Of a stretch of 64,000 bases of DNA, positions 49,600 to 59,436 are shown one piece after another. Position 1 is the first letter of the stretch. Each line of letters begins with the position of its first letter. The notes beneath the pieces were generated by a model, which was not told the origin of the DNA, did no database searches, and saw only the letters and a list, made by a program, of their open reading frames with translations. The translations under genes were made by a program, and so were the position numbers. The stretch is from Verrucomicrobium spinosum DSM 4136 = JCM 18804 (GTDB taxonomy: Bacteria; Verrucomicrobiota; Verrucomicrobiia; Verrucomicrobiales; Verrucomicrobiaceae): positions 5,675,105 to 5,739,104 of the forward strand of contig NZ_ABIZ01000001.1 in the NCBI RefSeq assembly GCF_000172155.1, read 5' to 3'.

Positions 49600-51198
49600 A
49601 TGAGATTGTTTTCAATTGGCAACATCACTAAGGGTGACTTGGACGGCTTTTTTGGTCTTTTTATAGACAACCTGCTTCAGCTACTTCTGATTTTTACCCT
49701 TTGCCCGCTGTTTTGCGGGATGTCTGCCGCTGATGTGACAACCAAGATCCTACCAGGGGCAGCGATCTCGATTCTGGTCGGAAACATCTTCTTCGCGGTC
49801 CAGGCGTGGCTGCTCGCGAAGAAGGAAAACCGGAGTGATGTGACAGCGATGCCCTACGGCATCAATACGGTGAGCCTGATTGCTTACATCATCTTCATCA
49901 TGGCTCCCGTTTACCGGCAAACGCAAGACGCCAGCTTGGCCTGGAAGGCAGGCCTGCTGGCCTGTTTCGTGAGCGGGATCATGGAGTTGATGGCGGCGGC
50001 TTTCGGCGGCTGGTTGCGCCAACACACGCCGCGGGCAGCTTTGCTGTCCACCCTGGCAGGTATTGCCATCACCTTCATCGCCATGGGATTTGTCTTTCAA
50101 GCCTTCGCGAATCCGGCTCTGGGTATGCTCCCTTTGCTGATTATCCTTCTCGGGTATGCTGGCAAGGTAAAGCTGCCGCTGGGTCTGCCGGCTGGCTTTG
50201 TGGCAGTAGTGATCGGCACGGCACTGGCTTGGATTTTGCGTGGGTTTGGAGCTCTCCCCATGCCACCCTCTGCGGAGGGCGGCCTTCTCGGATTTCATCC
50301 CCCCCTCTGGTATGGGAACGAGCTTTTTGGGTTCCTGATGACGCCGGTCGGTTGGGGTTACCTCTCGGTGATCATCCCCATGGGCCTGTTCAATATCATC
50401 GGATCACTCCAGTGCCTGGAGAGCGCCGAAGCGGCGGGCGACCAATATTCGACCACCAATTCTCTCTGTGCCAATGGGATCGGCAGCATCGTGGCGGCCT
50501 GCCTGGGAAGTCCGTTCGCGACCACACTCTACATCGGCCACCCAGGCTGGAAGGCGATGGGTGCGCGCTGGAGCTACTCCTGGCTCAACGGGGTGGTCAT
50601 CTGTGTCATCGCGCTGGTGGGTGCAGTGGGGGAAGTGCTCCGTTTTGTTCCGCTGGAGGTGACCCTGGGGATCCTGCTCTGGATCGGTCTGGTGATCACC
50701 GCTCAGGCCTTCCAGGCAAGCCCCAGCCACCATGCGGTGGCAGTGGCGGCGGGTCTCGCCCCCTCTCTTGCTGCCTGGTTGCTGGTGCAGGTCCAGGAGA
50801 CTCTCCGCGTGGCGGGCAAGACACTCTATGAAACCGTAGATCAGTTCGGCTCCGCGCTGCACATCCGGGGAGTCATTGCTTTGAGCCAGGGCTTCATCGT
50901 GACATCCATCATTTACGCCGCCGTGATCGTCTTTGTCATCGACCGAAAGTACCGCCAGGCTGCCGCATGGATGCTGGCAGCAGCGGTGCTCTCCGCAATA
51001 GGCCTCATGCACGCCTACAAGCTGACTCCTGGCGGAGTGGAGAATAACTTCGGGTGGTTCGCAGCCCCGGAGTTTGCGATCGTTTACGCGGTGGTCGCAG
51101 GACTGCTGTGGCTGCTGGCCAGACGCCCGCAGGCCACAGGGTTCGTGGCGGTGACCGGTCCGGACAACAAGATCCGGATCACCACCCGCTCCAACTAG
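49600..51198 (+). CDS. NCS2-type nucleobase permease-like membrane protein
   Basis: A 532-residue protein with about 12 hydrophobic segments. It matches the NCS2 (xanthine/uracil permease, AzgA-like) layout: MPYGINTVS near the third helix and GSPFATTLYIGHPGWKAMGA near helix 8 are variants of the family motifs. The substrate is probably a purine or related base but cannot be read from the sequence. The start at 49600 is set by a GGAGG ribosome-binding site at 49591-49595, 4 bases before the ATG; an earlier ATG (49546) would lie upstream of it. It follows ligA by 95 bp. Convergent with the PQQ-propeller gene. Confidence 0.82.
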   Translation: MRLFSIGNITKGDLDGFFGLFIDNLLQLLLIFTLCPLFCGMSAADVTTKILPGAAISILVGNIFFAVQAWLLAKKENRSDVTAMPYGINTVSLIAYIIFIMAPVYRQTQDASLAWKAGLLACFVSGIMELMAAAFGGWLRQHTPRAALLSTLAGIAITFIAMGFVFQAFANPALGMLPLLIILLGYAGKVKLPLGLPAGFVAVVIGTALAWILRGFGALPMPPSAEGGLLGFHPPLWYGNELFGFLMTPVGWGYLSVIIPMGLFNIIGSLQCLESAEAAGDQYSTTNSLCANGIGSIVAACLGSPFATTLYIGHPGWKAMGARWSYSWLNGVVICVIALVGAVGEVLRFVPLEVTLGILLWIGLVITAQAFQASPSHHAVAVAAGLAPSLAAWLLVQVQETLRVAGKTLYETVDQFGSALHIRGVIALSQGFIVTSIIYAAVIVFVIDRKYRQAAAWMLAAAVLSAIGLMHAYKLTPGGVENNFGWFAAPEFAIVYAVVAGLLWLLARRPQATGFVAVTGPDNKIRITTRSN

Positions 51199-51214
51199 AC
51201 TGGAGCTCCCTCAC

Positions 51215-52492
51215 TCAGGGCACAGCGACGGTCTTGGCCCCGAGTGCCCAGAGGGAAGTGTCGGTGCGAACATACACCCGGCCATGCCCGATGGCTGGCG
51301 TGGCGTTGATTGGCCCGTCGAGCTTGTTGGTGGCCAGGATCTCAAACTGGGGCCCGGCCTTCACCACCACGACGTCTCCGGTTTGGGAGCTACAGTAGAT
51401 TTTGCCGTCTGCTGCGACGGGGCTGGAGAAATACTTGGTGCTGCGGCCTTGGGTACCGATGACACGCTCGTTGTACACTTCCTCCCCCGTCTCCAGCTTG
51501 ACGCACTTCAAGATGCCACCGTCGCCGAGAAGGTACATGAGGTCTCCAACCACCAAGGGGGTGGGCACATAGGGAATTCCCATGACAAGGCGGTACAGTT
51601 CCGTCGGCTTGTCAGCCCCGAGCTTGAGCACGGCCGATTCCTTGCCACCGCCCCCGGACCCCATCGTGCCGAAGATGATGTCCTTGGCATACGCAAACGA
51701 CCCCACACTGCGCTGGGTAAAACCGGGATTGTGCTGCCAGGTCATCTTGCCAGTGGCAGCGTCCACGCCAAAGAATCCGCTGGTGGTGTCGGCCATGATG
51801 AATTCACTCCCTTTGGCGGTCTTCCGCACAAGAGGGGTGCTGTAGGGATTCTTGCTGTTGGGCAACGGCAGCTTCCACTTGGTGTTGCCTGTGGCGATAT
51901 CCAGCCCCAGCAGGCAGCTGGTGCCCCCGCCTTCGCCTTCTGGAAGCTCTGATTCGCAACGGACCAGCATCACACCGTCAGCAACCACGGCGGAAGCCCC
52001 AGAGCCGTGCTCATGAACATAAGGTGCGAGATTCTCCTTTCTCCAGAGGAGCTTCCCCTGGTGATCCAGCGCGAGCGCCTCCACCGCATCACCATTCGTC
52101 CAGTTTACATAGATGCGCTCCGCATCCACAAACGGGGTGGAGGAGGCGAAAGCATTAAACTTGTGCTGTTTGTGGGGGTGGTAAGGAACCTCGAACTTCC
52201 AGGCCACGGAGCCATCCGAGGCATTGAGGCACTCGACTGCCCGCTTCCCTTCGCCAGTCTCGGCTGTGAGGATGACCTTGTCCTTCCACAACACGGGAGA
52301 TGACCACCCCGGGCCCACCGCAACCTTCCAGGCCGTGTTGGCCCCCTCAAAGGTGGCGGGAAGGTTGCCCACATCGGCAACGCCGCTGCCGTTGGGACCG
52401 CGGAAACGGGACCATTCCTCGGCCCGAATCCCCACGGAGGAAAAGGTCACGGCAGAAAGGGTGATGAGCGGGAGCAGCAACGAGCGGTTCAT
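51215..52492 (-). CDS. Exported PQQ-like beta-propeller protein
   Basis: A 425-residue protein with a signal peptide (LLLPLITLSAVTFSSVGIRA) and repeated beta-propeller blades carrying the PQQ-repeat pattern (GSVAWKFEVP, GKLLWRKENL, GNTKWKLPLP, GKMTWQHNPG). This matches the BamB-like proteins that are very numerous in Planctomycetota and Verrucomicrobiota, where most have no known function. The opening WSRFRGPNGSGVAD is a common start of this subgroup. No redox active site is apparent, so it is probably a binding rather than a dehydrogenase protein. Convergent with the permease gene, 16 bp between stops. Confidence 0.9.
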   Translation of the reverse strand: MNRSLLLPLITLSAVTFSSVGIRAEEWSRFRGPNGSGVADVGNLPATFEGANTAWKVAVGPGWSSPVLWKDKVILTAETGEGKRAVECLNASDGSVAWKFEVPYHPHKQHKFNAFASSTPFVDAERIYVNWTNGDAVEALALDHQGKLLWRKENLAPYVHEHGSGASAVVADGVMLVRCESELPEGEGGGTSCLLGLDIATGNTKWKLPLPNSKNPYSTPLVRKTAKGSEFIMADTTSGFFGVDAATGKMTWQHNPGFTQRSVGSFAYAKDIIFGTMGSGGGGKESAVLKLGADKPTELYRLVMGIPYVPTPLVVGDLMYLLGDGGILKCVKLETGEEVYNERVIGTQGRSTKYFSSPVAADGKIYCSSQTGDVVVVKAGPQFEILATNKLDGPINATPAIGHGRVYVRTDTSLWALGAKTVAVP

Positions 52493-52663
52493 GGCGACAA
52501 AGGGAAGGAAATGAAGGCAGGCCAGACTAAAGCAACGGTGGAGAGTTGATCACATCAAACGTCGGACGGGGGCGCAACCTTTAACCATTTACACTCTGGA
52601 GACATTTGCACACGCTGGAGAATCTCCGTTGCCTGAAGGAGCGCTCCCATTCACACGTACTCA

Positions 52664-55390
52664 ATGGCTACCATGATCCTGAAGACTGCATTTTTCACCA
52701 CTCTGCTCGCCTCACTGGCGTCGGTCTCCTGCGCCAAGGACAAGGAGCAGGAGAAGGCGGATGCCGCCGCCAAGGCCAGTTCGCAGAAGGAAAAAGCCCT
52801 GTTGACCGCCCGTATGGCATCTGGCTATGGGGATTGGGTCGAAGCGGACTTCCCGTTCTTTTCCACGGTGCTGGATGCAAGGGAGCTGGGCGAAGGCTGG
52901 CCGAATAACAATCTCACACCGCGCGGCATCGTGTTGAACCTCGGCGGCAACACCTGGGCTTGCTTCGATACGGACCTCCTACGCATGGCGCTGATCTGGC
53001 AGGGTGAAGAGGGCAAACCGCCGATGACCCAAAACGCCCTGTCCACCGGCTCCTACCATCTGGCAGGCCAGAAAACGAAGGACGGGCAGGAGGATCTGGT
53101 CAAGCCCATTGGCAAGCCCTGGGTGGCCAATGGCATCTACCCCGGATGGCAGGTGGGGAGCAAGGCAGACCTTAAGGATCCCCGATCCCCCACGAACTCT
53201 CCCGAAGAGGTGGGCCGCGGTCCGCTGGACAACTCAATGGGCCGGTTTCTGGGAATCGAACTGAGCGATCCCGGTCCGGTGTTGAAATACGTCGTAGGGG
53301 GCGTGGAGCTGAAGGAGTGGATCACCTCCCGACGCAGCGGTGACCAGACACAAGTGGAACGGCATTTCTATGTGCCAGCACACGATCAACCTTTGACGCT
53401 CGTAGCGGGTTGGGGGCGTGAGACCAGGCTCTCTGCCTCGGTGCAGGGAAATGGCAGCGTCCAACACTCGAACCAGGACGGCATCAACTTCATCACGCTG
53501 CCCGCAAGCCAGTCCCCGGTAAAGCTGCTCGTCCGCAACTGCTTGGGCGTAAAAATGACTGTGCCGGAGATGACGCCAGCGGGAACGCCTGATGTCACTT
53601 TCGAAATCCCAAAGGCAACCAGGTGGACCGAGGCCGTCACCACCTCCGGCAAAGTCGATCCCAACACCAAGGATGCCTATGCCATCGAGGACATCCCGCT
53701 TCCCAATCCCAATCCATGGAAGCGCAATGTCCGCGTGGCGGACCTGGCCTTCCTGGACGATCAAGGTAACGCGGCGGCGGTGACGATGGATGGCGATGTG
53801 TGGCTGGTCTCTGGCCTCAAGGGCGATCTCAAAACGGTGACCTGGAAGCGCTACGCCTCCGGCCTGCATGAGCCCATGAGCCTGGTCGTGCGCAAGGGCG
53901 AGCTTTTTGTCTTCGACCGCAACGGCATCTGGAAACTGCGCGACACGAATGGAGACAAGGTGGCAGACCAGTATGAGATGTTCTGCGATCTCTTCGGCCA
54001 GACTGCGGAGACTCGTGAGTTCCCCAACAGCATGAAACTGGCTCCAGATGGCTCCTTTGTGATCAGCAAGGGCGGCCAGGAGGGCACCACCTATGGCAAG
54101 CACAACGGGACGGTGATCCGCATCTCGCCGGATGGGAAGTCCTTCGAGATACTGGGCCATGGGCTGCGCCAGCCTTTCATTGGGGTGCATCCGAAGACGG
54201 GGCTTGTCACTGCCAGTGACCAACAGGGCAACTATGTGCCCTCCACCCCGCTTCAGATCATCAGGGATGACCAGTTCTATGGTCACCTGCCCACCATCGC
54301 TCCCAAGGAGCAGTACCCGGCAGCCATTGCTGATCCCCTGACGTGGATCCCCCACCCGGTCAATGCCAGTGCGGTGACGCAGACTTGGGTGGTAGATGCC
54401 AAGATGGGCACGCTGAATGATGAGATGATCCACATCGGCTACAATCGGCCGGAGCTTTTCCGCGTGCTGATGAATGACCGGGCTCCAAAGCCACAGGCCG
54501 CGGTGGTCCCCTTCACCCAGGACCTGGACTTCTCACCGCTAAACGGCGCAGTGAATCCGGCGGACGGCCAGCTCTATGTGACAGGCTTCCAGATCTGGGG
54601 CACCACCGCCAAGCGAATCAGCGGGCTGGCCCGCATCCATTACACGGGTGGTCGCCGGGTGCTGCTGACGGGCCTCGTGCCCATGGACAAAGGCGTGCTA
54701 CTCAGGTTCAATGAAGCACTGGATCCGAAGTCGGCCACCGATCCTGCCAGCTACAGCGTGGAGCGTTGGAACTACAAACGCACCTTTGACTACGGGTCCC
54801 CCCACCTGAAGCTCGATGGCTCCCCTGGCCAGGAATGGATGGTGCCGAGCAGCGCCTATCTTTCCAAGGACGGTAAATCCGTGTTCGTCGGGATCCCTGA
54901 CATGAAGCCGGTCATGCAGATGCGCACGGGCTGGGGCATCAAGGACAGTGAGGGTCTGGAGGCGCACAACAACGCCTACTACACCCCCTATGAGCTCACC
55001 AAGTTTGAGCCCGAGAAAGAAGGGTTCGAGCCGCTCACGGTGGACCTCACTCCGCGGAAGGCTGTAGTGGTGGAAGCTGCCAAGCCCACGGTGGAGGAAG
55101 GCTTCAAACTGTACCAAATGATCGGCTGCATGGCCTGTCACTCGACGGATGGCAGCGTGGTGGGCAAGGTTGGTCCTAGCTGGAAGGGGCTCTTCGGCAG
55201 CGACCGGATGCTCAAGGATGGCAACAAAACCCTCGCCGATGAAGCCTATCTCCGTGAGTCTATCCTCAACCCCAGCGCCAAGGTGGTGAAGGGCTTTGAG
55301 AAATTCGACGCCGGGATGCCCATTTATGCGGGGATCTTGAACGATTCACAGATCGAATCGCTCGTCCTCTACATCAAGACGCTGAAGTAA
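52664..55390 (+). CDS. Large exported protein with C-terminal cytochrome c domain
   Basis: A 908-residue protein that begins with a signal sequence (KTAFFTTLLASLASVSCAKD); the Cys could be a lipoprotein site, though the lipobox (SVSC) is not typical. The middle is a long propeller-like region with glucose/sorbosone-dehydrogenase-like or heme-binding character (KGELFVFDRNGIWKLRDTNGDKVADQYE). The C-terminal 90 residues hold one c-type heme site, CMACH at about 822-826, and a possible axial Met (DAGMPIYAG). Such proteins in this phylum are annotated as membrane-bound dehydrogenase or DUF6797-like; the substrate is unknown. It faces the RND gene, stops 48 bp apart. Confidence 0.8.
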   Translation: MATMILKTAFFTTLLASLASVSCAKDKEQEKADAAAKASSQKEKALLTARMASGYGDWVEADFPFFSTVLDARELGEGWPNNNLTPRGIVLNLGGNTWACFDTDLLRMALIWQGEEGKPPMTQNALSTGSYHLAGQKTKDGQEDLVKPIGKPWVANGIYPGWQVGSKADLKDPRSPTNSPEEVGRGPLDNSMGRFLGIELSDPGPVLKYVVGGVELKEWITSRRSGDQTQVERHFYVPAHDQPLTLVAGWGRETRLSASVQGNGSVQHSNQDGINFITLPASQSPVKLLVRNCLGVKMTVPEMTPAGTPDVTFEIPKATRWTEAVTTSGKVDPNTKDAYAIEDIPLPNPNPWKRNVRVADLAFLDDQGNAAAVTMDGDVWLVSGLKGDLKTVTWKRYASGLHEPMSLVVRKGELFVFDRNGIWKLRDTNGDKVADQYEMFCDLFGQTAETREFPNSMKLAPDGSFVISKGGQEGTTYGKHNGTVIRISPDGKSFEILGHGLRQPFIGVHPKTGLVTASDQQGNYVPSTPLQIIRDDQFYGHLPTIAPKEQYPAAIADPLTWIPHPVNASAVTQTWVVDAKMGTLNDEMIHIGYNRPELFRVLMNDRAPKPQAAVVPFTQDLDFSPLNGAVNPADGQLYVTGFQIWGTTAKRISGLARIHYTGGRRVLLTGLVPMDKGVLLRFNEALDPKSATDPASYSVERWNYKRTFDYGSPHLKLDGSPGQEWMVPSSAYLSKDGKSVFVGIPDMKPVMQMRTGWGIKDSEGLEAHNNAYYTPYELTKFEPEKEGFEPLTVDLTPRKAVVVEAAKPTVEEGFKLYQMIGCMACHSTDGSVVGKVGPSWKGLFGSDRMLKDGNKTLADEAYLRESILNPSAKVVKGFEKFDAGMPIYAGILNDSQIESLVLYIKTLK

Positions 55391-55438
55391 GAGCCCAGTT
55401 GGTCATCGGCGGGCGGGGCGGAAAACGCCCCGGTCCTG

Positions 55439-58400
55439 TCACGCTCTCACAACTGCCCCGTTGTCATCCGGAGAAGCGATGGTCGCGGCCTTGCGGGGTT
55501 GTTTCCTGAAAAGCCCCAGCAGATCATCCACCGCCAGGTAGCTCAGAGGCACCAAGTAGAGGGTAATCACCGTGGCGAAGAGGCTGCCATAGCCCATCGC
55601 TACCGACACCGGCAGAAGGAACTGATTGTGGGTGCTCTGCGGGCTGTTGTCGAAAATGAGCGGGACAAGCCCGAAGAAGGTGGTGATCTGAGTAAGCAGG
55701 ATGGCGCGGAATCGTGCTGCGCCACCTTCCCGGGCGGCCATTTCGAGGTCCCCTGTCTCGTCGCGCTGGGAGTTGATTTCATCCACCAGCACCAGCGTGT
55801 CATTCACGATCACACCGGACACTGCGAGCATGCCAAAGAGACTCATCATGCTGACCGGCATGCCATGGAACAAGTGCCCCAGCACGGCCCCTACTACGCC
55901 AAAGGGGATGACCAACAAGACAATGAGTGGCTGGGTATAGGACTTGAACGGGATGGCCATCATCGCATAAAGCCCCAGTCCTACCGTGATGAGAGCCATC
56001 CAGCCCGCGGAAGCGGATTCCCGCTCAGACCTCGCCTCCCCCTCAAAACTCCAGTGCACGTGCGGATGTGCGGCCATGAGCTCGTTGAGATACTCGGAAA
56101 GCCCCGCCCGCACGACAGCCACGTCCGTGCTGGACTTGTCCACATCCGCCGTCACATTCAGCGCCCTGCGGCGGTCCACCCGGCGGATGCTCGTAAAACT
56201 CTTGTCCACCTTGATCTCGGCCACACTGGAGAATGGCAGCTCCAGCCCATCCGCAAGACGGACCCGCATGGTATCGAGCGTGGCCAGATTACGACGCTCG
56301 TTCCGTGGAGAGCGGACCATGACTTTCACTTCATTGCGTCCCCTCTGGATACGCTGCACCTCGAACCCGTAAAACGCCTGCCGCACCTGACGAGCCAGAT
56401 CGTTGACCGTCACCCCAAACTGGCGGGCCTCGGGCTTGAGGCGGAGCTGGATTTCATTGCGACCGGAATCAAGGGAGTCGGCAATGTCAAAAACTCCGCG
56501 ATACTGCCCCAGCTTGTCTTTGATCTGGCTGGACAGGGCGAGAAGCTCCTGGGGATTGGTGCCGGAAAGCTGGACGTCGATGGGGTCACCGCTGCGCAGA
56601 ATTTCCGCCCTGAAGTTGAGCTCTTCTGCCCCGACAATCTGGCCGATGCGCCGACGCCACTCGTTGGCGATATCGGGCGTCCGGATCTTGAGACTGCGTT
56701 CTTCGGGGCCATAGCACTCCATGTTCACCTCACCCAGATGCGACACTCCGCCACTGCCTCCGGTGCTGCCGGTCAGCCGTGTGGTTCCGGTGGTGGCAAG
56801 GATGTGGCGGATGACCGGCCTGCCATCCGGCCCCACGTATTCCCGGCGGAGCTGTTCGCCAATTTCATAGATCCTCGCAATGTGGCGGTCGGTCACCTCG
56901 AAGGGCGTGCCATCGAGCATGGTGAGCCGGGCCTCGATGCGCTCGCTATCGATCCTGGGAAACTTGACGAAAAGGATGCGTCCGCCGAAGAAGAAGCCAC
57001 ATAGGAGCAACAGACCCCCAAAGAAGATGGCCAGCACTGTGTAGCGGTGGTCCAGGCTCCACCGAATGGAAGGCCGGTAGAGACGGGTGATGACCCACTG
57101 CAAACAGCCGTCGGTGAAGTTGTAAAACGGAGCCAGATGCTTCATCACCGGTTCCATGAAGGGATGAGCCAGGTGAGCCGGCAGAATGATCTTGGTCTCC
57201 ACCAGTGCGATCAGCATGACGGTGACGAAGACGAGCGCAATGGGCTGAAACATGCGGGCCCAGTCCCCTTTCTCGAACACCATGGGCAGGAAGGCCATCA
57301 CGGTGGTGAGCACCCCAAAGGTGATGGGAACGGCCATCCTTCGGGTCCCCTCAATGGCGGCCTGGAGAGGCGGCAGCCCCTGTCGCTGCAGCTTGTCCAC
57401 GTGCTCGCTGATGACAATGGCGTCATCGACGACAATCCCGAGCACGAGGATGAACCCGAACAGCGTGGCGGTGTTGATGGTGATCCCTAGCCAAGGCATG
57501 AGGGCGAAGGCCCCCAGGAAGGCAACCGGAAGCCCCAACGCCACCCAGATGACCGAGTCCAGCCGCAGAAAAAGACCAATGCAAAGGAACACCAGGATCA
57601 GTGAGCTCTGGGCGTTGCCCAGCAGGAGGTCGATGCGTCCTTTGACGATTTTGGATCTGTCGTTCCAGTACTCGATGGTGACGCCATCTGGCAACTTGCT
57701 GCGGGCGGCTTCAATGTAGCCTTTGACATCATCGGCGATCTTGATCGCGTTCTGCGACCCTTCCCGCATGACATTGACGACGACGCACTTCTTGCCGTTC
57801 AAGCGGGCGATCAGCGGGTTTTCATTGAACCCATCTTCGATCATGGCGATGTCCCCAAGCGTCAGTTTGGTGCCGTCCTCCCGCGTCAACACGACCACCT
57901 TCGCATAGTCGTCACCGCTGTAGGCTCGCCCTCGCGTGCGAATGGCCACGTCGCCAGACTCGGTCTGGACCACTCCAGCCGGCAAGTCGATAGCGGCACT
58001 CTGAATGGCCCGGCTGATGGACTCCAGGGTCAGCCCGTACTTCCGTAGGGTTGCCTCGGGGATCTCCATGCTGATTTCCAAGGGCCGGATCCCGCCCAAG
58101 GAGACGTGTGAGATGCCTGGTAGAGCCCCTACTTCATCCCGCACCTGTTCCCCCAATCTGCGGAGGTCCCGATCCGCCATCTCCGCTGAGATGACCACCG
58201 TGATGACAGACATAAACCAGTCATCGAGCTGCACGACGGGCTTTTCAGCCTCCTCTGGAAACTGAGGCACCGCATCCACCCGAATCTTCACATCCTCCAG
58301 CACTTGCCGGGGATCGCTCCCCTCCTCCACCTCAATGCTGATATTCGCCCCGCTGGAACTCGCCGTGGAGTTGATATGCTTGATGCCCTGAACCTGCTGG

Positions 58401-58612
58401 ATCGCTTCCTCGATCTTCAGTACGATCATTTCCTCCACCTCCTCCGGAGTGGAGCCCGGATAGGGCACGCTTACGGAGAGCATCCGGGACGGCACGTCCG
58501 GAAACACCTCCAACGGGATCTTCCCGGAAAACAACGTCCAAGCCCCCGCCGCCACCACCGCGAGCATGAGGAGGTTGGCAGCGACGTGATTGCGGGCAAA
58601 CCAGGAGATCAT
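55439..58612 (-). CDS. RND-family efflux permease subunit
   Basis: Inner-membrane proton-driven exporter of the AcrB/MexB (HAE) type. The 1057 residues have the usual layout of 12 membrane helices with two large periplasmic loops. The TM4 proton-relay region (VVDDAIV) has the Asp pair, and the C-terminal half has the matching VNDTLVLVDEIN. The N-terminus (MISWFARNHVAANLLMLAVVAAG) is typical. No periplasmic adaptor or outer-membrane channel gene is next to it: downstream is the convergent cytochrome-tailed gene, upstream the pseudopilin cassette. Its partners must be encoded elsewhere. Confidence 0.95.
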   Translation of the reverse strand: MISWFARNHVAANLLMLAVVAAGAWTLFSGKIPLEVFPDVPSRMLSVSVPYPGSTPEEVEEMIVLKIEEAIQQVQGIKHINSTASSSGANISIEVEEGSDPRQVLEDVKIRVDAVPQFPEEAEKPVVQLDDWFMSVITVVISAEMADRDLRRLGEQVRDEVGALPGISHVSLGGIRPLEISMEIPEATLRKYGLTLESISRAIQSAAIDLPAGVVQTESGDVAIRTRGRAYSGDDYAKVVVLTREDGTKLTLGDIAMIEDGFNENPLIARLNGKKCVVVNVMREGSQNAIKIADDVKGYIEAARSKLPDGVTIEYWNDRSKIVKGRIDLLLGNAQSSLILVFLCIGLFLRLDSVIWVALGLPVAFLGAFALMPWLGITINTATLFGFILVLGIVVDDAIVISEHVDKLQRQGLPPLQAAIEGTRRMAVPITFGVLTTVMAFLPMVFEKGDWARMFQPIALVFVTVMLIALVETKIILPAHLAHPFMEPVMKHLAPFYNFTDGCLQWVITRLYRPSIRWSLDHRYTVLAIFFGGLLLLCGFFFGGRILFVKFPRIDSERIEARLTMLDGTPFEVTDRHIARIYEIGEQLRREYVGPDGRPVIRHILATTGTTRLTGSTGGSGGVSHLGEVNMECYGPEERSLKIRTPDIANEWRRRIGQIVGAEELNFRAEILRSGDPIDVQLSGTNPQELLALSSQIKDKLGQYRGVFDIADSLDSGRNEIQLRLKPEARQFGVTVNDLARQVRQAFYGFEVQRIQRGRNEVKVMVRSPRNERRNLATLDTMRVRLADGLELPFSSVAEIKVDKSFTSIRRVDRRRALNVTADVDKSSTDVAVVRAGLSEYLNELMAAHPHVHWSFEGEARSERESASAGWMALITVGLGLYAMMAIPFKSYTQPLIVLLVIPFGVVGAVLGHLFHGMPVSMMSLFGMLAVSGVIVNDTLVLVDEINSQRDETGDLEMAAREGGAARFRAILLTQITTFFGLVPLIFDNSPQSTHNQFLLPVSVAMGYGSLFATVITLYLVPLSYLAVDDLLGLFRKQPRKAATIASPDDNGAVVRA

Positions 58613-58725
58613 CGGCCGTGAAAGGCCTTCATCAAATCACAGGAGGAGGCCGGGGGCAACAGTCTCCCTCGCGAACCAATATCTGAAGCGCTCCCAAAAT
58701 GCAAGTCACCCGTTCCGGATGAGCA

Positions 58726-59415
58726 TCAGAATCCCGGGCGGTAGGATCGTGACTTTCCAGTGAACGGATCGGTTTGGATAATGTAGAAGTTGTCCGGCAG
58801 TGCTGCTGCCGCGGTATTGGTGTCCTCTACGAGGGTAAAGAAGCTATTGGGCAACGTCTGGTACTGGAGCGCAGCAATTCCTCCAGCCGCGCTGGCGACC
58901 GCTTTACATGTTCCATCTGGGAGAAACCGCATCGCACTATAGCTCGCTCCAGTAACTCCAGAGTTGGCGTCCGAATCTGCAAATGTACCACCAACCAAAG
59001 TAGGAGACATCGAGGGAGCTGCCGAAATATAGACTCCATCAGGAAGCTTGACCGTTTCACTGATCTTTGTGATCTGTTCAGTGTTGGCACCGTCCGGGCT
59101 GCTCACTTTGAAAAACTGGTAACCTCTGAACCCTACCACTCCTGTACTGGGATCAGTGTACTGGTAAAATCTAACCTCAACAGGATAGCCCTGGCTGAAC
59201 GCTGTTTGCTGAGCCTCAGACATGGCACCTAGCAGGCTTTCACCAGCTCCCGTCATTCTATTTCCCCGGAGAGCGCCAAAAATCGAGGGTCCAGCAAAGG
59301 CGAGCAGGATCGCGATGATGGTAACGACCAGCAACATCTCAATCAGCGTAAACGCTGGAGAACCTGCCTTCCGGGGGTGCCTCCCCGGCAATGAAAAGAA
59401 AGGTGACATCTTCAT
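58726..59415 (-). CDS. Verru_Chthon cassette protein D (pseudopilin-like)
   Basis: A 229-residue protein with a type IV pilin-like N-terminus: a basic leader (PGRHPRKAGSPA), then FTLIEMLLVVTIIAILLAF with the expected Glu at +5. The residue before the cleavage site is Ala instead of the usual Gly. The body (LLGAMSEAQQTAFSQGYPVEVRFYQY, then GFRGYQFFK) matches the cassette D family named in Verrucomicrobiota. Last gene of the cassette (A-B-C-D on the minus strand, gaps of 35, 3 and 21 bp). Function unknown; by analogy with pseudopilins it would be part of a secretion or assembly filament. Confidence 0.88.
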   Translation of the reverse strand: MKMSPFFSLPGRHPRKAGSPAFTLIEMLLVVTIIAILLAFAGPSIFGALRGNRMTGAGESLLGAMSEAQQTAFSQGYPVEVRFYQYTDPSTGVVGFRGYQFFKVSSPDGANTEQITKISETVKLPDGVYISAAPSMSPTLVGGTFADSDANSGVTGASYSAMRFLPDGTCKAVASAAGGIAALQYQTLPNSFFTLVEDTNTAAAALPDNFYIIQTDPFTGKSRSYRPGF

Positions 59416-59436
59416 AGTACCCGTACCTGCAAAGTT

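Noticed and set aside
55499-57004. 501-codon plus-strand reading frame
   Set aside because: Antisense to the RND permease; rich in His and Arg with no domain.
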